DNA from: Acanthosoma haemorrhoidale
Lineage: Eukaryota > Arthropoda > Insecta > Hemiptera > Acanthosomatidae
Reading direction: 5' to 3'
Assembly (NCBI GenBank): GCA_930367205.1
Contig: OV884014.1
Location: forward strand, 108,166,138-108,230,137
Length of the DNA: 64,000 bases
Shown: positions 1 through 13,300 of the stretch, piece by piece
Layout: the number at the start of each line of letters is the position of its first letter
How positions within the stretch are numbered: position 1 is the first letter of the stretch
Notes under the pieces: model-generated
Database searches by the model: none
Told to the model about the DNA's origin: nothing
The model's input: the letters and a program-made list of their open reading frames with translations, nothing else
Translations under genes and position numbers: made by a program

Positions 1-944
1 GGAAGTGAAAGATGCTCCAGATGTGTGTTTCTTCAGTAATTATTAAATTATTTAAAAACTAATACTTGGTATTTTGAACCAAACATAGTTATATTATTTT
101 TTAAATCATCTAAATAACATAAACTCACTTGAAAATAAAATTAAACAACTAAAATATAAAAAGAAAGCATAAAAAGCCTTTTTTTTCAAAACCTTTTATT
201 TAATATACACAGATTGATTTACAGATTCCACAATATGGAATCTCTACATAAATGTACATTGTGCTGATTTACTGTAACATAGCTACATTTTATATAATGT
301 GTGAAATTTAAAAAAAATTTCTATGGTGAGCCGAGAATACAAGGCGTGTGAAGATAGAAAGTGATAGGGCTCACCTTAAGAATGAGTTGTGCTAATACTA
401 ACCTTAATCTAACTAATTAACTTAACCTACTTTTCGGCAACGGAATGGGGGTGGGGTCATAGTGTTAAACACTGGGTTTGTCAGTTGCTAAAACGAGTAA
501 AAAAACTGGATGTGTTTCCAGTGGATAAACTCAACCACCGACGGCACACCTTGGTGTGCCTGTTGCTTGTAACAGGTGCAGAAGAGAGTATGTCTGACCA
601 CTTTTCTCATGATACCGTTCTAAAATTGTTGGAGACTTTTAGCTGTACTGTCAGTTATGTGAGTATATAGTGGGGTACTGTATAGCAGAGCTGGCCAGAT
701 GAAATTTCATACCACCACACATTAATGAATATTAAACCGAATTTCATAAGAAAAAAAGTGATAATACTTCATACAATACAGCCATACACCAATACATGGA
801 TTATAAACCAAATTTGGTATGAAGAAAAACAATTATATTTCATAAAACCACAGATTAATGTAGCTAGATTTAGTTAATAAGGAGTTTTAGGAAAGCTATT
901 TTGATAACTTGTGAAAATACTGTTTGGTATTTTGTTATTGATGC

Positions 945-1610
945 TTAGCAATGTTTTGTAATAAAAACTGATGATGGTCCCTTTGAGATCATGACCTTGA
1001 GGCTGCATTTCAAATATTGCCTAAAAGGGCTTTTGGACCTTCTCCCAAACCGCTTTCTAAGAGAATTATACTGGAGTTCATCAAATGGTTCATCAAAGCC
1101 AGAAAAGCGGGTTTGATAATTCCATTTAGCTGACACAAAAATATTATATTAATAATAGAGTTAGTTTTCAATTATTATAATCACTTAGCTGAAACCGATG
1201 AGCCATTTATAATAAGCCTATGGCTAGTACTTGTAATTATTAGTTAAAAATAAAGACAATAATATGATTAAAATCTAGGACATGGTAAGTATGTAAAAGA
1301 TATGAAATGTTTAGCTATAGTACTTAGGATTCTACTTAAAGTGGTTTCCTGTAATATAAAAGACATTCAACATACAATAAAAAGAGAAATAAAATTAAAA
1401 ACTAGAAAATTACAAATTAGAAAAATGTAAATTAGAAAAAGGTGTTAACAGCCCAGTTAAGAAGTGCCACACTAAAAAAATCCTAAAGAATATTCTATAA
1501 ATTATAACTAACAAAAAGAGATGTTACCTTGCACACCGTGTTTTGTACATGTACCGACCATATTACCAACTCTCAATGTTGAAGCTAATCGCTGACAATC
1601 AATCATTTGG
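945..1610 (-). CDS. Two linked exons at the 3' end of an unrecognised minus-strand gene
   Basis: Minus-strand exon 1610-1528 (acceptor GTTTTAG, donor CAAG|GTAACA) has only one open frame, giving QMIDCQRLASTLRVGNMVG and then TCTKHGVQ. It ends in phase 1 and joins exon 1129-945 (acceptor TGTGTCAG), which reads AKWNYQTRFSGFDEPFDELQ and on to a stop after ITKHC. The joined frame is 88 codons and lacks an initiator, so at least one upstream exon is missing. I do not recognise the family. The C-terminal part is basic (RKRFGRRSKSPFRQ). It could also be a decayed gene copy. Confidence 0.45.
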
Positions 1611-2929
1611 CTAAAACACAAAAAACATGAAAAATTAAACTGTAGCTATTATATAACTTTGAGATAATCTTTAGAATTCTGTTTATGGCAGTCTGTTGTA
1701 ATCAAAAAAATTTAAAAATACAATACAATATAAAGGAATGTATAATTATAAATCATAAACAATAGACATATGGTTGTAATAAATGATTAATTAATGGATG
1801 GCCAAGGTAAGAAAAGCATAAGAAATTAAACCGCCACAAATGTAAAACTTTAAGATAGTCCTCTGTTTATGGCAAAGTCAAAACACATTTAAAATAAATA
1901 TGAAGGGGGAAAAAATACTAAAATTGTGAATACTAGACATTCAAATTATTAAAATAGAGATATGATGGTAATATTTGAATTAGACTAAAAGATACGGCCC
2001 AAGTACAATAAGATATCTTAATAAATATTAAAATAATCCGGAAATAGTCAATAGTGGCATGTTATGTCAAAAATACATCTATTAACTAATCTGCTTCTCT
2101 TCTACTTCCAGACTATCTCAAGTTACAGTTCGATATCATTTAAAGTTTTGATTTTTTATATCATTTGCAACGGCAATTAAATGCAAAAGAAATGACTTTT
2201 TTTTTATTTGTTGAAAAAACATCTTTAACATGACGAGAAAAAAAATAGAGACAGAGCACCAATCAAATAAGTAAAAATATAAAATAAATCAAATAGATTT
2301 GTTTTAAACTATTTCAAATCAATTTATTTCCAATATAATAAAAATAACCTGAATCAAAATAAAGTAAAAAAAACCCAATACAGGGATTACAGGGAGCAAA
2401 TTAATAAAAAAAATTAGATGGTTTAGAAAAACATTTGTTCATAATATCTAATGCCCTAAGCATTGTAATTTATCTATCTTAGTAATATTTTGAAGTAATG
2501 GATTCTCTATTAGTCTAGAAAGTTTGTTGATATGGTTTTAAAATATCTAGAATATAAATCAGCTTTTGCTATGGTATTTCAGTAGAGTACCTTGCTTAGT
2601 CAAATATTTTGGGTGATTTAAAATTGGCTGATATATTAATTGACTTTACTTACAAATTGTAAATGAGTAATTTAAAGTGGGTGTTAAGCTTTTAAATTCT
2701 ATTGCCAAATGAGAAAATGATAGATTTAACGGCCTTTCCGGTTGTGCACACATACATGATTTATGTAAGGTGTAGAAGTGTAGGCAGACTAGATAAATTC
2801 TAGCTTATAGTTCAAAACCAATATACATTTTTATTTATTTATTTACTAATTTATTCTTATTTATATTTGAGGTCTATATTTTAAAGAAAAATATTGTTTA
2901 AGTTTTGTTGACATTGATTTTTAAATTAA
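1611..2929. other. AT-rich non-coding stretch
   Basis: No supported gene. The sequence is AT-rich with poly-A and poly-T tracts. A lone acceptor-like pyrimidine stretch on the plus strand near 2096-2112 leads into early stops in all frames. Confidence 0.5.
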
Positions 2930-3092
2930 TTAGGAGTTTGTGACAAATTCAAAAGTGCCAAGGCCGGTAGGTTGCCCGCCATTGACAAAGGCCCCTTCAT
3001 CGATCAAAAGATCCATGCAGTAGGCAGACAGTTGGATTGGATTGATCGTTGTTTTGGCCTTCTCGGGGGAATCGCAAAGAAGCAAAACTCCT
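2930..3092 (-). pseudogene. Exon-like fragment with ankyrin-repeat-like residues
   Basis: On the minus strand, after a possible acceptor (GCTGACATAG), one frame stays open for 53 codons to a TAA at 2932-2930. It reads GVLLLCDSPEKAKTTINPIQ, then LSAYCMDLLIDEGAFVNGGQ. The pattern LLIDEGAFVN resembles the end of an ankyrin repeat (LLxxGADVN). No ATG opens it and I see no good donor, so it may be a terminal exon or a broken copy. The stretch is visibly more GC-rich than its surroundings. Ankyrin identity is a guess from one motif. Confidence 0.3.
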
Positions 3093-5178
3093 CTATGTCA
3101 GCTTTATTAATTCCATAAGGAAGTGTGCAATAGATGATGAATGCAATAAATAATGACCCAGAGATATTCCAGTCTAAAAATGACTAATGTCATTCATGAT
3201 GGCGCTTGCGCACTATGAGTCGATATCGCCTCTTCCCAGATAAAAAAAAGTAATTAGGTTAGTTTTTCCCCGACGGTATAATTGCCATTTGCCTCTCGGA
3301 CAAAATCTTTCTAAATATTCCTGCTAATTATATCGACAAAGGGATACAATAATAAGAGAGTTTGTCTTTTTAGTCATCCCAAGTGACTAGATATGACGGG
3401 AGCAGAGTGGTGGTTTCGACGCCATTAGCAGTGGTCAAGTCCAGCTAATGTGAATTAGGTGTACGTTATGTTCTTTAAAAGGTTGACGTGAGCTGTCCAG
3501 TGGGAGGAGCTGGAACCGAATTATCAGGTATCGTCTCTCCACTTTTTTTTTTTTAATTTATTTTATAACGGATACTATCACAACATATAGCTCGTCCTCT
3601 CAGACCTACTTATATCTAGGTTCCAGTCCTTGTTTTCATTTCGTTTATACCAAATGGCTAACAGTTAACTCGTCTCTTTTCCTTTCTTATCATTCTGAAT
3701 GGACTTGATATCCCTTTATTCAAATTTCTCAGACCAGAAACGTTTTTTTCTTTCTTTGTCATCTGAAGAAAGTACTCATGGAAAGTTGACACAAATAATT
3801 TATGCAAAACTATCAAGTTCTTTTCTGTATGTGATCACATTAAATTATATTCAAACCCCAATTCTTTATTTGTTAATGATTAACAACAATAGGATTTATA
3901 TAATCTGTAATGTTGTCACATATCAATATTTATTTGCCTAATCTCTAATTTGCTTAAGTCTGTTCGATATATAAATGAACCAGTGTATTGGTGTACGGGA
4001 ACAGTCATTGTACCTTCATAGCTCTTCATAAGGATGTCATCAATTCATTGTGTTTAGTTGTGGTTTTGCTGCATGTAGCCTACTTTAGTTATTGTGTAAC
4101 GTTCACTTACAACACATCAATCCTTTATTAAATTGTTTCTTGACGTTTGACGAAAAGTTTTAAATTCTCTCAAACATCCAAAAGTTAGATAAATATCTCA
4201 TTGAATTTGAATTGTTGTAATCCCAAGAGAATTGATAAGTTTTATCTTATTGCGGAGATTACAACAGACTGCTATTAAAAAAAGAAACTAATCCGATAAC
4301 AAACCATTTTTTTTTTTTTATCTTTACCATAAACAGATGCCAATTCTTCGCATTGATAATTTACTTTGAATATATAATTATTTTTAATCAAGCATTGGCT
4401 GTTGAATGTTTCAATAAAGGGAACTCATTCCATTGAATTATTAAGTGATTTCTTGTCAGCAATAATCTTGATTAATAAGGTGCTAAGGTTGGGTTTAGCC
4501 TCTTAGTGCGCATACAGCTTGTAACATGTGTTCAACACTTGCTCTCTAGAAGAAACCTAACTAATATTGAAGAAGGCACATAAAAAATTAATGTTTTTTT
4601 CTTTTAAAAGACTTGTTTTATAATTCTTGACAGCCACACCTTATTACGAGTGACTTATAAAGGAGTTTATTTACACTGTGATTTTCTTAGTGATAACAAA
4701 CAAATTAAAAAACACTTGGTCCTACAAATGTCAAAATTTGTGTAAATTAAAAGAAAAAGGTAAATTACTCATATTTTAATAAATTATGTGTTGTTTTTTT
4801 TTCATGAGAACGATAAATAAATTTATTTAAATAATACCCTTGTTTATTTATGATACTTTCATAGTATTATTATCATAATCGCAGTAGCTAAGATTTTGTC
4901 ATACCATTGTGTATGCTGCTATCATTTTCAGTTATCAATTAGACAACCCCATTGATATGTAACTATTCCATTAACAAATGTTATTCTTAAATATATTAAT
5001 ATATATGAGCTTTAGACAATTATATTTTTAATATTGAGGAATTGCACTTATTTTATATTAATTGCAAAATTCCATTTGCCCGACCTTGAATGTACATTCC
5101 TGAATTTGTTATCAAGTCCTGTTAATTAAAAAATGTCTTGTATCATAACAATACACTATTTTATTTGTTATGTTAAAA
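3093..5178. other. AT-rich non-coding DNA upstream of SCAR
   Basis: No coding region that I can support. The 3170-3560 part is less AT-rich (a GC-rich patch around 3200-3235) and could hold the SCAR promoter or a 5' UTR exon, since the SCAR start codon is preceded by a splice acceptor at 5938-5939. I cannot pick a transcription start. Confidence 0.35.
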
Positions 5179-5370
5179 TTATTTCTTCATAAGTTCATAC
5201 CCAATTAATGATATCATTTGAACGATAATGACCATTGCTAACAATTTCTTTTCATTAAGTATCATAGAATTATGAAAGCGACGACATTGACCCATAGACA
5301 ATGCATTAGAGCTTTGTAAACATCCCCCGCTGTTTGAACTGTCATAGTTGAGTCGTGGAAGAATGCTAAA
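5179..5370 (-). CDS. Possible terminal exon of an unrecognised minus-strand transcript
   Basis: A good acceptor on the minus strand (CTATTCATTTACAG) opens at 5370. Frame 0 then runs 63 codons (FSILPRLNYDSSNSGGCLQS first) to a TAA, with AATAAA about 15 nt beyond it. A second frame (AFFHDSTMTVQTAGDVYKAL, then a hydrophobic stretch to a stop at 5262) is also open, so the frame is not decided. No upstream exon was found to pair with it. The splice acceptor plus polyadenylation signal are the main support. Confidence 0.3.
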   Translation of the reverse strand, partial: FSILPRLNYDSSNSGGCLQSSNALSMGQCRRFHNSMILNEKKLLAMVIIVQMISLIGYELMKK

Positions 5371-5940
5371 CTGTAAATGAATAGATAGTAACACAATAAT
5401 CTAATATTTTTAATAGTTGAAATATTTGTAAGATTACATTTATTGCGTCTTGCTATTTTTATGTTTATTTTTGTAATTGTCATCTCTAACTTAGGCGATA
5501 TAATACCATTGCTATTTTTATAATTATTTTGATCAAGCTGAGTTGGCTCAAGTGCTTATAATATTGAATAGAAGACATATTATTATAGAGATTATAATTA
5601 TACAAATCATCCAGTATTTAAACCGTTACCACTGGATGTAATATTTCTTTATAAAGTTAATTAGTGGTTAGTTAATATTTTATTTCCTTATCATTTTTCT
5701 GATAAGGGCTAAGGAGACCCCGCCCAAATCAATCTCCATCAGAATAAATTCTGAGTAAAATGTTAAAAGTATGTATTAAGTAGGCATTTTATGGGTTGTA
5801 GCTAATCACAATGTCTCCTGGGTTCAAATCCATGCACTTTCACAACCTTTTTACTTTCTTTTAATCCATAGTCGATAAAATTATTCATTATTATTATTCA
5901 AAGAAACAATTTTATCTTGTAATGTGATAATTTTTGTAGG

Positions 5941-7303
5941 ATGCCGCTCCCGAAAAGGACGGTGGAGCCTGTACACATCTCCCGGGGAACCCTCCCCGAG
6001 GAGATGTCTTTCCCATCTGAACTGGAGGCAGTCACCAACGGATGCTTAGCCAATGCTGTGCGCCAGCTATCATCTCTGTCCAAGCACGCAGAGGACTTGT
6101 TTGCAGAGCTTACCCGTGACTCCAAGGGAATTGCGGCCAGAGCCAATTCTCTGCAAGCTCGTCTCGATAGGCTCGCTCTTAAGGTGACTCAGCTGGATTC
6201 TACTGTCGAAGAAGGTATTTATTAATAACTCCCAACTTTAAATTACCATTATCTTTCTGTAAATGTGATTATGTTTAATATCACTGTATATTGTGCAGTT
6301 TCCTTGCAAGAGATTCATATGAGGAAAGCTTTCAAAAGCTCTGTTGTCTTCGACCAGCAAGTAGTGTCGAGGGACACAATGCCAACAGCCATGCTGGAGA
6401 CTTACAACCTATGTGACAAACCTCCGCCCCTCGACAAACTCAATTCTTACAGGTAAATAAATGTTAGCGATGAAATATCAAGATCATGTGGATGTAAAGA
6501 CAGTCCTGATCTAACTATTTATAAGAATTGAGGTATAACTTTGCAAAAGTATTAAAGGGCATTTGTGCTAGATTGTTCGTCGCTCCTTTAGATGCTTTTA
6601 AGAAACCCAAATTCATTTCTTTCTTATTAAATAGTAATTGCTAAGCAAAAGAGGGGGAGGTCCTCATCTTCTACAAATCGTTGAATGATTCAGTCAATTT
6701 TAAATGTAGATCCCACAACACCTAATGTGTAAATAAAATTAATTACAAGAATTAAGGGAAAAAATAAAACAATAAATGTTAGTACTGATTTACTAGCTTT
6801 TAATCTTTCTTGTGATAAGTTACTCAATAATATCAAAGATATTTAACAAAAATTAAGTTTTGGGAATTGGCAGTACATAAAACATAGAAATGTCGAGTGA
6901 TTGAGATGGATTAACAAATAAAATAATCCGTCTATTGTTAATGTCTTTCAATTTCTAACTCCTTTATTTTGTTAATATATGTATATCAATAATGACAATT
7001 TTATTGTTATTGTTTAAAAAAATTCAGTCAGTAAAAATTATATAAAAAAAAATGTACAAATAATGAAAATAAATCACTAAATAATGTACATCTGGTTTAT
7101 AAAAATATATAATGCTTCACTATACCATAGTCTTACAATATTCTTTTTACAATCTGCTTGCAAAATTCTGATTCATTATTGTTTACAGGGACGACGGAAA
7201 AGATGGACTCAAGTTTTACACAGATCCTGATTATTTCTTCGACCTTTGGCGGCAGGAAATGCTCAAGGACACTGAGAGGATGATGCACGATCGTATTAAA
7301 AGG
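5941..7303 (+). other. SCAR: SCAR exons 1-3: WAVE homology domain
   Basis: Exons 5941-6214, 6299-6452 and 7189-7303 encode residues 1-181. This is the N-terminal helical region that in known WAVE proteins binds Abi and BRK1. Visible segments include [36 protein letters not shown] and [13 protein letters not shown]. Junction phases are 1, 2 and 0; all three donors are GT and all acceptors AG. Confidence 0.93.
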
Positions 7304-10300
7304 GTAAAATTACAATTAAGAACCCTTGTATTTAGATTTGGGTTAATTTAGTTTAGTCAAAGTTGGAATGTAAATCGTTTACTGTCTTAAAATATACTTA
7401 TATTAATTGGAATTTGTTCCCCAGCCTCATAAAGTGAGAGCGGAAGGTGGACGACAGAAAAAGAGAGTGAGGCAGCCACACAACACCCGCGAACGACAAC
7501 GACAGATAGCTGTAGGACATGGTGAACACATCATGCCGCAGTCCGTTGGCACGTTGCAGTATCATCGGTCATCGATAGACCACGCACATATGCCAGTAAG
7601 CACAGTTTTTCTTATTATGTTTCTTTTATCATATCTCTCATGAAGATGAGACCATACCAGACCAATCCCTCTCGGGGAAGCCAGGAATTGTACCCAAGTA
7701 ATAGTTGCTATTCATATTCGTAAAATAAAGAATACCTTAAAGCTCTTTTGGCTACCACTATCAAGTAACATTTATGATTCCTTTTTTACGCAGTATAATA
7801 TGGTTGAGTACTGATTTCACTTGTATGCTTACATAGCATCTATATGATCTTACATTTTTACAAATATTTATCACCTTTTAATCATTTTTGCAACAGAACC
7901 TGCCGCTACGTCTTGCTACCTATTTAAAGTTTGAGTTACTCCAAACAAGTGGCAATGCAATATTGGTTTTTGACAATGCTAATTATGAAAAAGCAAAAAA
8001 CAGTAACCAGCTCTAGATAAATAAACAATCAAACACTTTTAATGATTTATTGTATTAAATGACTAATAGAATATTCTTTTATGAATAAGTATCCAATATC
8101 ATTACATTTTTATGTTGGTATGTTGTCTACAAACACATCAGAGTGAATTGAACCATTTACCATGTTTGTTATTTTTGCGCTAACTATATTTAAGCCTCAT
8201 TCAGCCTCAACCTAATCTAACATAAACCTTTACTTATTTATGATCTACGAATATTTACACTGGTTAATATTCACTAGTTTAAGTTGGACAATTCTATAAT
8301 AAACCACACTTCATATTACAGCTGTTAATAATTAATATATTTCACGCTTATTTTTAGATCTATGGTACTACAATGGACAGAGTCGATAATGACGACATGA
8401 GGCCACCAAGACCAAACAGTATCGAACTGAAACGAAGTTACCCGTACAAAGTATTTCACAGCCCGACTCAGATGAATCCTTATCAGTAAGCATTTCATAG
8501 CTGTTTCTTTTCCTGTCATGGCTTTATGGTATTTACAATCTAAATTTGTAAAGTTCTTTATTACTACTTGTTAGCTGATTATATGATGATTGCCGAACTG
8601 GAACAGAAGAGTTCTACTTTTATCCAAGGCAGACTCTCTTTTGTCTGTATGTTCTTACGGCCCTTTTACACGAGTAAGAATCTTGATCAAGAAATTGTAG
8701 TTAGTACTTTCACTCACCAGGGCCCCTATTTTGCTCAGTAACATTTTTTTATTGATGTCTTGAGTTTCCAATAGATGTGTCAGAAATGTAACCTTACTTT
8801 TGAAACCATCTTCTTTTTAGACTAGTATATTTGGTCGGCAGAAGGAGCACTGCTGGCTCCTGACTTTGATCAAAAAACTTACCAAAGCCCTTTTACACAA
8901 TTAAGTTTTGTGATCAAAATTCTTACTCATGTTAAAGGGCCTTTACAATAGCCCAGTTGCTTAAATGATTCAGTCAATGTAAAATTTTAAACTATATCCC
9001 ACAACACCTCAAAATATGCTGATTAATTTTTGGACAAATTACAATGATGGTAAGTAGAGAAAGTCAATTTTAAAAATTCTATTCTGTTGGTTTTACTTAG
9101 GATACTTCTTAAGGCCTATTTTTATTTATTTCAAAAAGCTATTTTAGGGTCCGATATGAATTATAACAGTCTTTTTAATAAAGAATACCGAGTAGATGTT
9201 TCGCCACCATTTAATAGTTCATTAGAAACCCTCGTCAAGTTTTTCTCGATAATGTTTCTTCACTTTCTAGTTCCCTTAGTTTATTTATATTTAAATAACG
9301 AAAACATTTTATGTAGTGAGGTTAATGATTCACCGATCAGCTGACATATTTCGGTCATTGTAGGGCTAGCCATTACCAGCGAGGACTGGGTCTGACACAA
9401 GAGGACTCTGGCATCGGCAGGTACGATGACGAGCCTGCTACCCTCGGCAATGGAGGAGAGGGGCCATACATGAGCCCTCGCAGGCCCACACAGCCTCCGC
9501 CCGCTCCACCAGCAGTCACCAACACCTCTACCAACAGGTTATCTTCTTCTGTATTTAAAGAGATTATATTATATTATTTCTCTGTATGGGAATAATTATA
9601 TTTACGACAAGTACACTGGTTGATGCACTATATTTGAATTTGTCCTGATGCATTAACAGTAATGATAACTTTACCTTGAATCGATCCATTCCAATCCTAG
9701 CCTAGTCATACGCAACCAGTTTTCCTGAGATAACTAATAATTATTTATATACTTACTTTAGTTTTAACTTGAGCTGTTGTAATTAACAAAAAATCGTCAT
9801 TCTTTTGTCTCTGCCTGTTGCTTCTCAGTGTCTTCCTCACTTGTTAGTATTAGTATTCGAACAAGAGTTTCGCTCCAATCTTAACAGCTGCATATGTTAT
9901 GTCCTACTATTCCTCCGACTGGATGTATGTCAGCCTTGTTGACGACTATATGGTGAGATTGCTCCTGGCCTTGCCCGTTATTGACCTTAGATCCCGCTTG
10001 TCAGTCAATTGAATTTAATTAAGCTTTTCTCAGACAGAGCCCATGGTTTTGATCCATAAGTCACCGTGAACATGTACAGATAAGGCTGCCTTTTTATTTA
10101 TTTTGTTGATAAATTCCCTTTTTACAGTGAGAAAAAGTCACTATTAATTTCTCCATCATTCAAATCGAATATTGTATACTGAAGCTTCAATAGCTTCTCT
10201 TCATAAAAGACGAGGGTGTGCTGTGTATTGATGTTCTTAGAGATTTCCATCATATTTATTTTAGTATCTAATAAAAAAACTGTTTTGACTAATTACATTG

Positions 10301-13300
10301 TAGTCACCTATGAAAATACATTGTATGCTGTTAAAGTTAACAGAAAAGAATTAGAGGTAACATAGTAAAGAATTTCTGGACCAAAACCAGAAGATTGTCC
10401 ACAGTATTTCGAAATTCTCAGTATATTTTTTCTTTTTATTTGTATTTATTTTATCATTAAAATTTTTATCATTGGGATAAAATATAGTTAATAATAATTA
10501 ATAAATTATTCTGAAAGTACCATTTAATAGTTCCAATCCTCTACAATGCTCAATCCATTTAAATGTGGATTCGATATTAATAATATATCGCTGCCCCTCC
10601 CTGGGAAGAAGTAAGAGTCCTCAATTGGACCTGAAACCAAACGACACGTGAAATTATATATAGAGATGGGGACATATCATTTGATGTTACTACAACATGA
10701 AAAATATATTATATATTGCTTGGTAATAATTGTTTTGAGTAAGATATTCAATTAACTATATAATAATAATAATAATTTGTGTTTTTTATTCAAACTGTAT
10801 AGATTCAGAATCATTGAAATAGTCATTAACAACTTTAACTCAACATGTTTTTCCCCCTTTCAGTTATGTCTACATGAAAAATAATAAAGGGTTGCTAATA
10901 GATTAATAAAAAAATTCCTACAATAATATTAATATTCATTTTGTGATGAAACTGTGGTGGCCTATAATACAAAAAGTATTTAACAGTTCGAGTAAAATTG
11001 TTTCCTCGCACAACTTGCCTTGACTTTGTTTTATCGGCATAAGCAACCCAAGCCTCTTATAGTGCTGATAAATATTCTTTAAACAAACTTTATTAATACA
11101 TGTTTTGACCTCCATATCATATTCTCCGTATTTGCAATTAACCTGAAAATGCAAACGTACATCATCCCGTTAGCCAGACAACAGCAGTGTTGGCAAAATC
11201 ACGGCCACCTGCCAGTTGCAGCTGGTATCTATGAGTCATATCTCATGAGTGATATACATTAGTTATGGGCAAGGGAGTCTTCTAATGAATCATCTATTAC
11301 GGGTTGGCTACGAAGAAACACAACTATGATTAAAATAACATATTTTAAAATAAAAATGAGCAATATTTAAATAATAAAACTGTTTATTTATCCTTTCATT
11401 ATTATTATTATTGCTAATTATCCAAGGTTGGTCATGAGGTGTTGGGTTAATCTTTTAGTAAATTTTCTTAGTCTGTATCGCCTTCACATTCATATAATTA
11501 TTTTGTATTCTCTTTTATTTTCAGAACTGTTTATTTCTATTATTTTAACCCCACATATGATTTTCTGTCCCTCATTGGTCGTGTTGTTTTCAGTTAGTCC
11601 TTAATTTTAATTTAGATTATTTTGAGTTCTTTCCATGTGGAGTAATTATTAGTTGAGGTCCTTTCACCAGATATTGCAATTTTATATTTGTTATTTAAAG
11701 ATAAATAACATAAATTTTAGCATGTTCAAATTATGCATTAATTTTCTATTCAACAACTTATGTGGTGTTGTTTTGATTAATGGAAATCCTGGGTGCGTGT
11801 TATCCGTTTCGAGGCGGCATGGCAGGGTTGTGTTTTTGACGCAAGCACCACCAACTCTGATGTCTGTTATTAACATTTTCATATCCTCTTTTTTTGGAGT
11901 CGATTTGAAGTTATTACTCGAGTTTATTCACACCTTTTCAACTATTCCATTTTAAAAACATTCACATTTCAGTAGATTTTATTATTTTTGTTTAATATAA
12001 TTATGATTGATTTTCCCTTTTTATTATTATGTCTCAATTGTGGAATAATTATTAGCCAAAGAACAAATTTACTGAAAGGATAGGGACCCCCCCCCCCCAC
12101 ACCCGGTCTCCGGCCATGTGTTCTACTTACTAAACTATCTCTCAACAAGTGATTTCTCTGTGATCGGTACGATTCTTTCAAAACCAGGCGAAGGGAACCA
12201 CTGCCATGCAATCCTCTTAACTTAAATTTTAGTTTGCCTGCTTTATGGCTTATTTTCTTTGGCTAATAATTATTGAAAATATTTAGATCAATACCTCAAC
12301 AGTGGGAGAATCTATAATAGTTTATGTATATAATGTACAAAATTTGCAGCAATATCTTCGACCTCATGTAAACTGTTACTCATTTTTAGAATTGTGTTGT
12401 ATTTTGTTTAAACAAAAACTAATTAACGCCCTATGCCTAACTCCAGAGTATATATACATACATGTTGACTCAATAAAAATTAACTCCTATCCTATTAAGC
12501 AAGGTTTATTAATAAACTTGAGCTTCTCTTTGCATCTACTAAAAAAACTCCAACTTGGAAGGATTAAATACATTTTTAAGAACTATACTAAATAAGGAGA
12601 TGATGCACTAAGAACATTAGAATCAACATGTAACTTCACATTATACAAAATTTTAAAGTTGTAATATGAAACATTTTCAGCTGCAGGCCTGTAATAGTGG
12701 AAATTACACAAATATTTTTGTTTATTATCTTTACTATTATGTTATTAATGTTTATGTTTTGTATTTTGCAGTACTCCTACACTGTCGTCAGGGATGAACA
12801 CACCTACCAGGACCTCGAGGAGCGTATCCTTAGGACGGGAGACCCTGCCTCCGCCCCCTCCCCCTCCTGTGGACCTTCCTCCCCCAGCCCCACCTAGTCC
12901 TCCCCCACCGCCACCTCCTCCCCCACCACCTCCTCCTCCACCTCCCATGTCTTCAGGGCCGAGCCCTCCACCGCCCCTGTCCAATGGGGACATAATACAC
13001 CCACCTCCGCATCCACCACCGGTGAGTATTCAATGATCAAATTTGTAAAAGCTACAACAAATACAGTTTGTATATTTGAACTGTATTCACATTTGAGTAA
13101 TTTGAGATTCACAGGCTAAACAGTTCAAGTAACACGCTTCATATGTCAATAAACTGAAGCTAACAGATAATAACGTTCATAATAGCAGGTATTCTGACCT
13201 GAACATGTTAAACAGTCATCTAAGTGAACTTTTCCTCTTTTAGGCTATTCAAGATCGAGCGCATGTACTTTTGTAAATATTTATTTAAGCCTCTATCATA

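Noticed and set aside
3175..3260. GC-rich patch that could be the SCAR promoter
   Set aside because: No core promoter motif could be assigned and the 5' UTR exon was not located, so it is not called as a promoter.
12745..12993. Long poly-glycine open frame antisense to the SCAR proline-rich exon
   Set aside because: Shadow of CCN proline codons; no splice logic or family on that strand.
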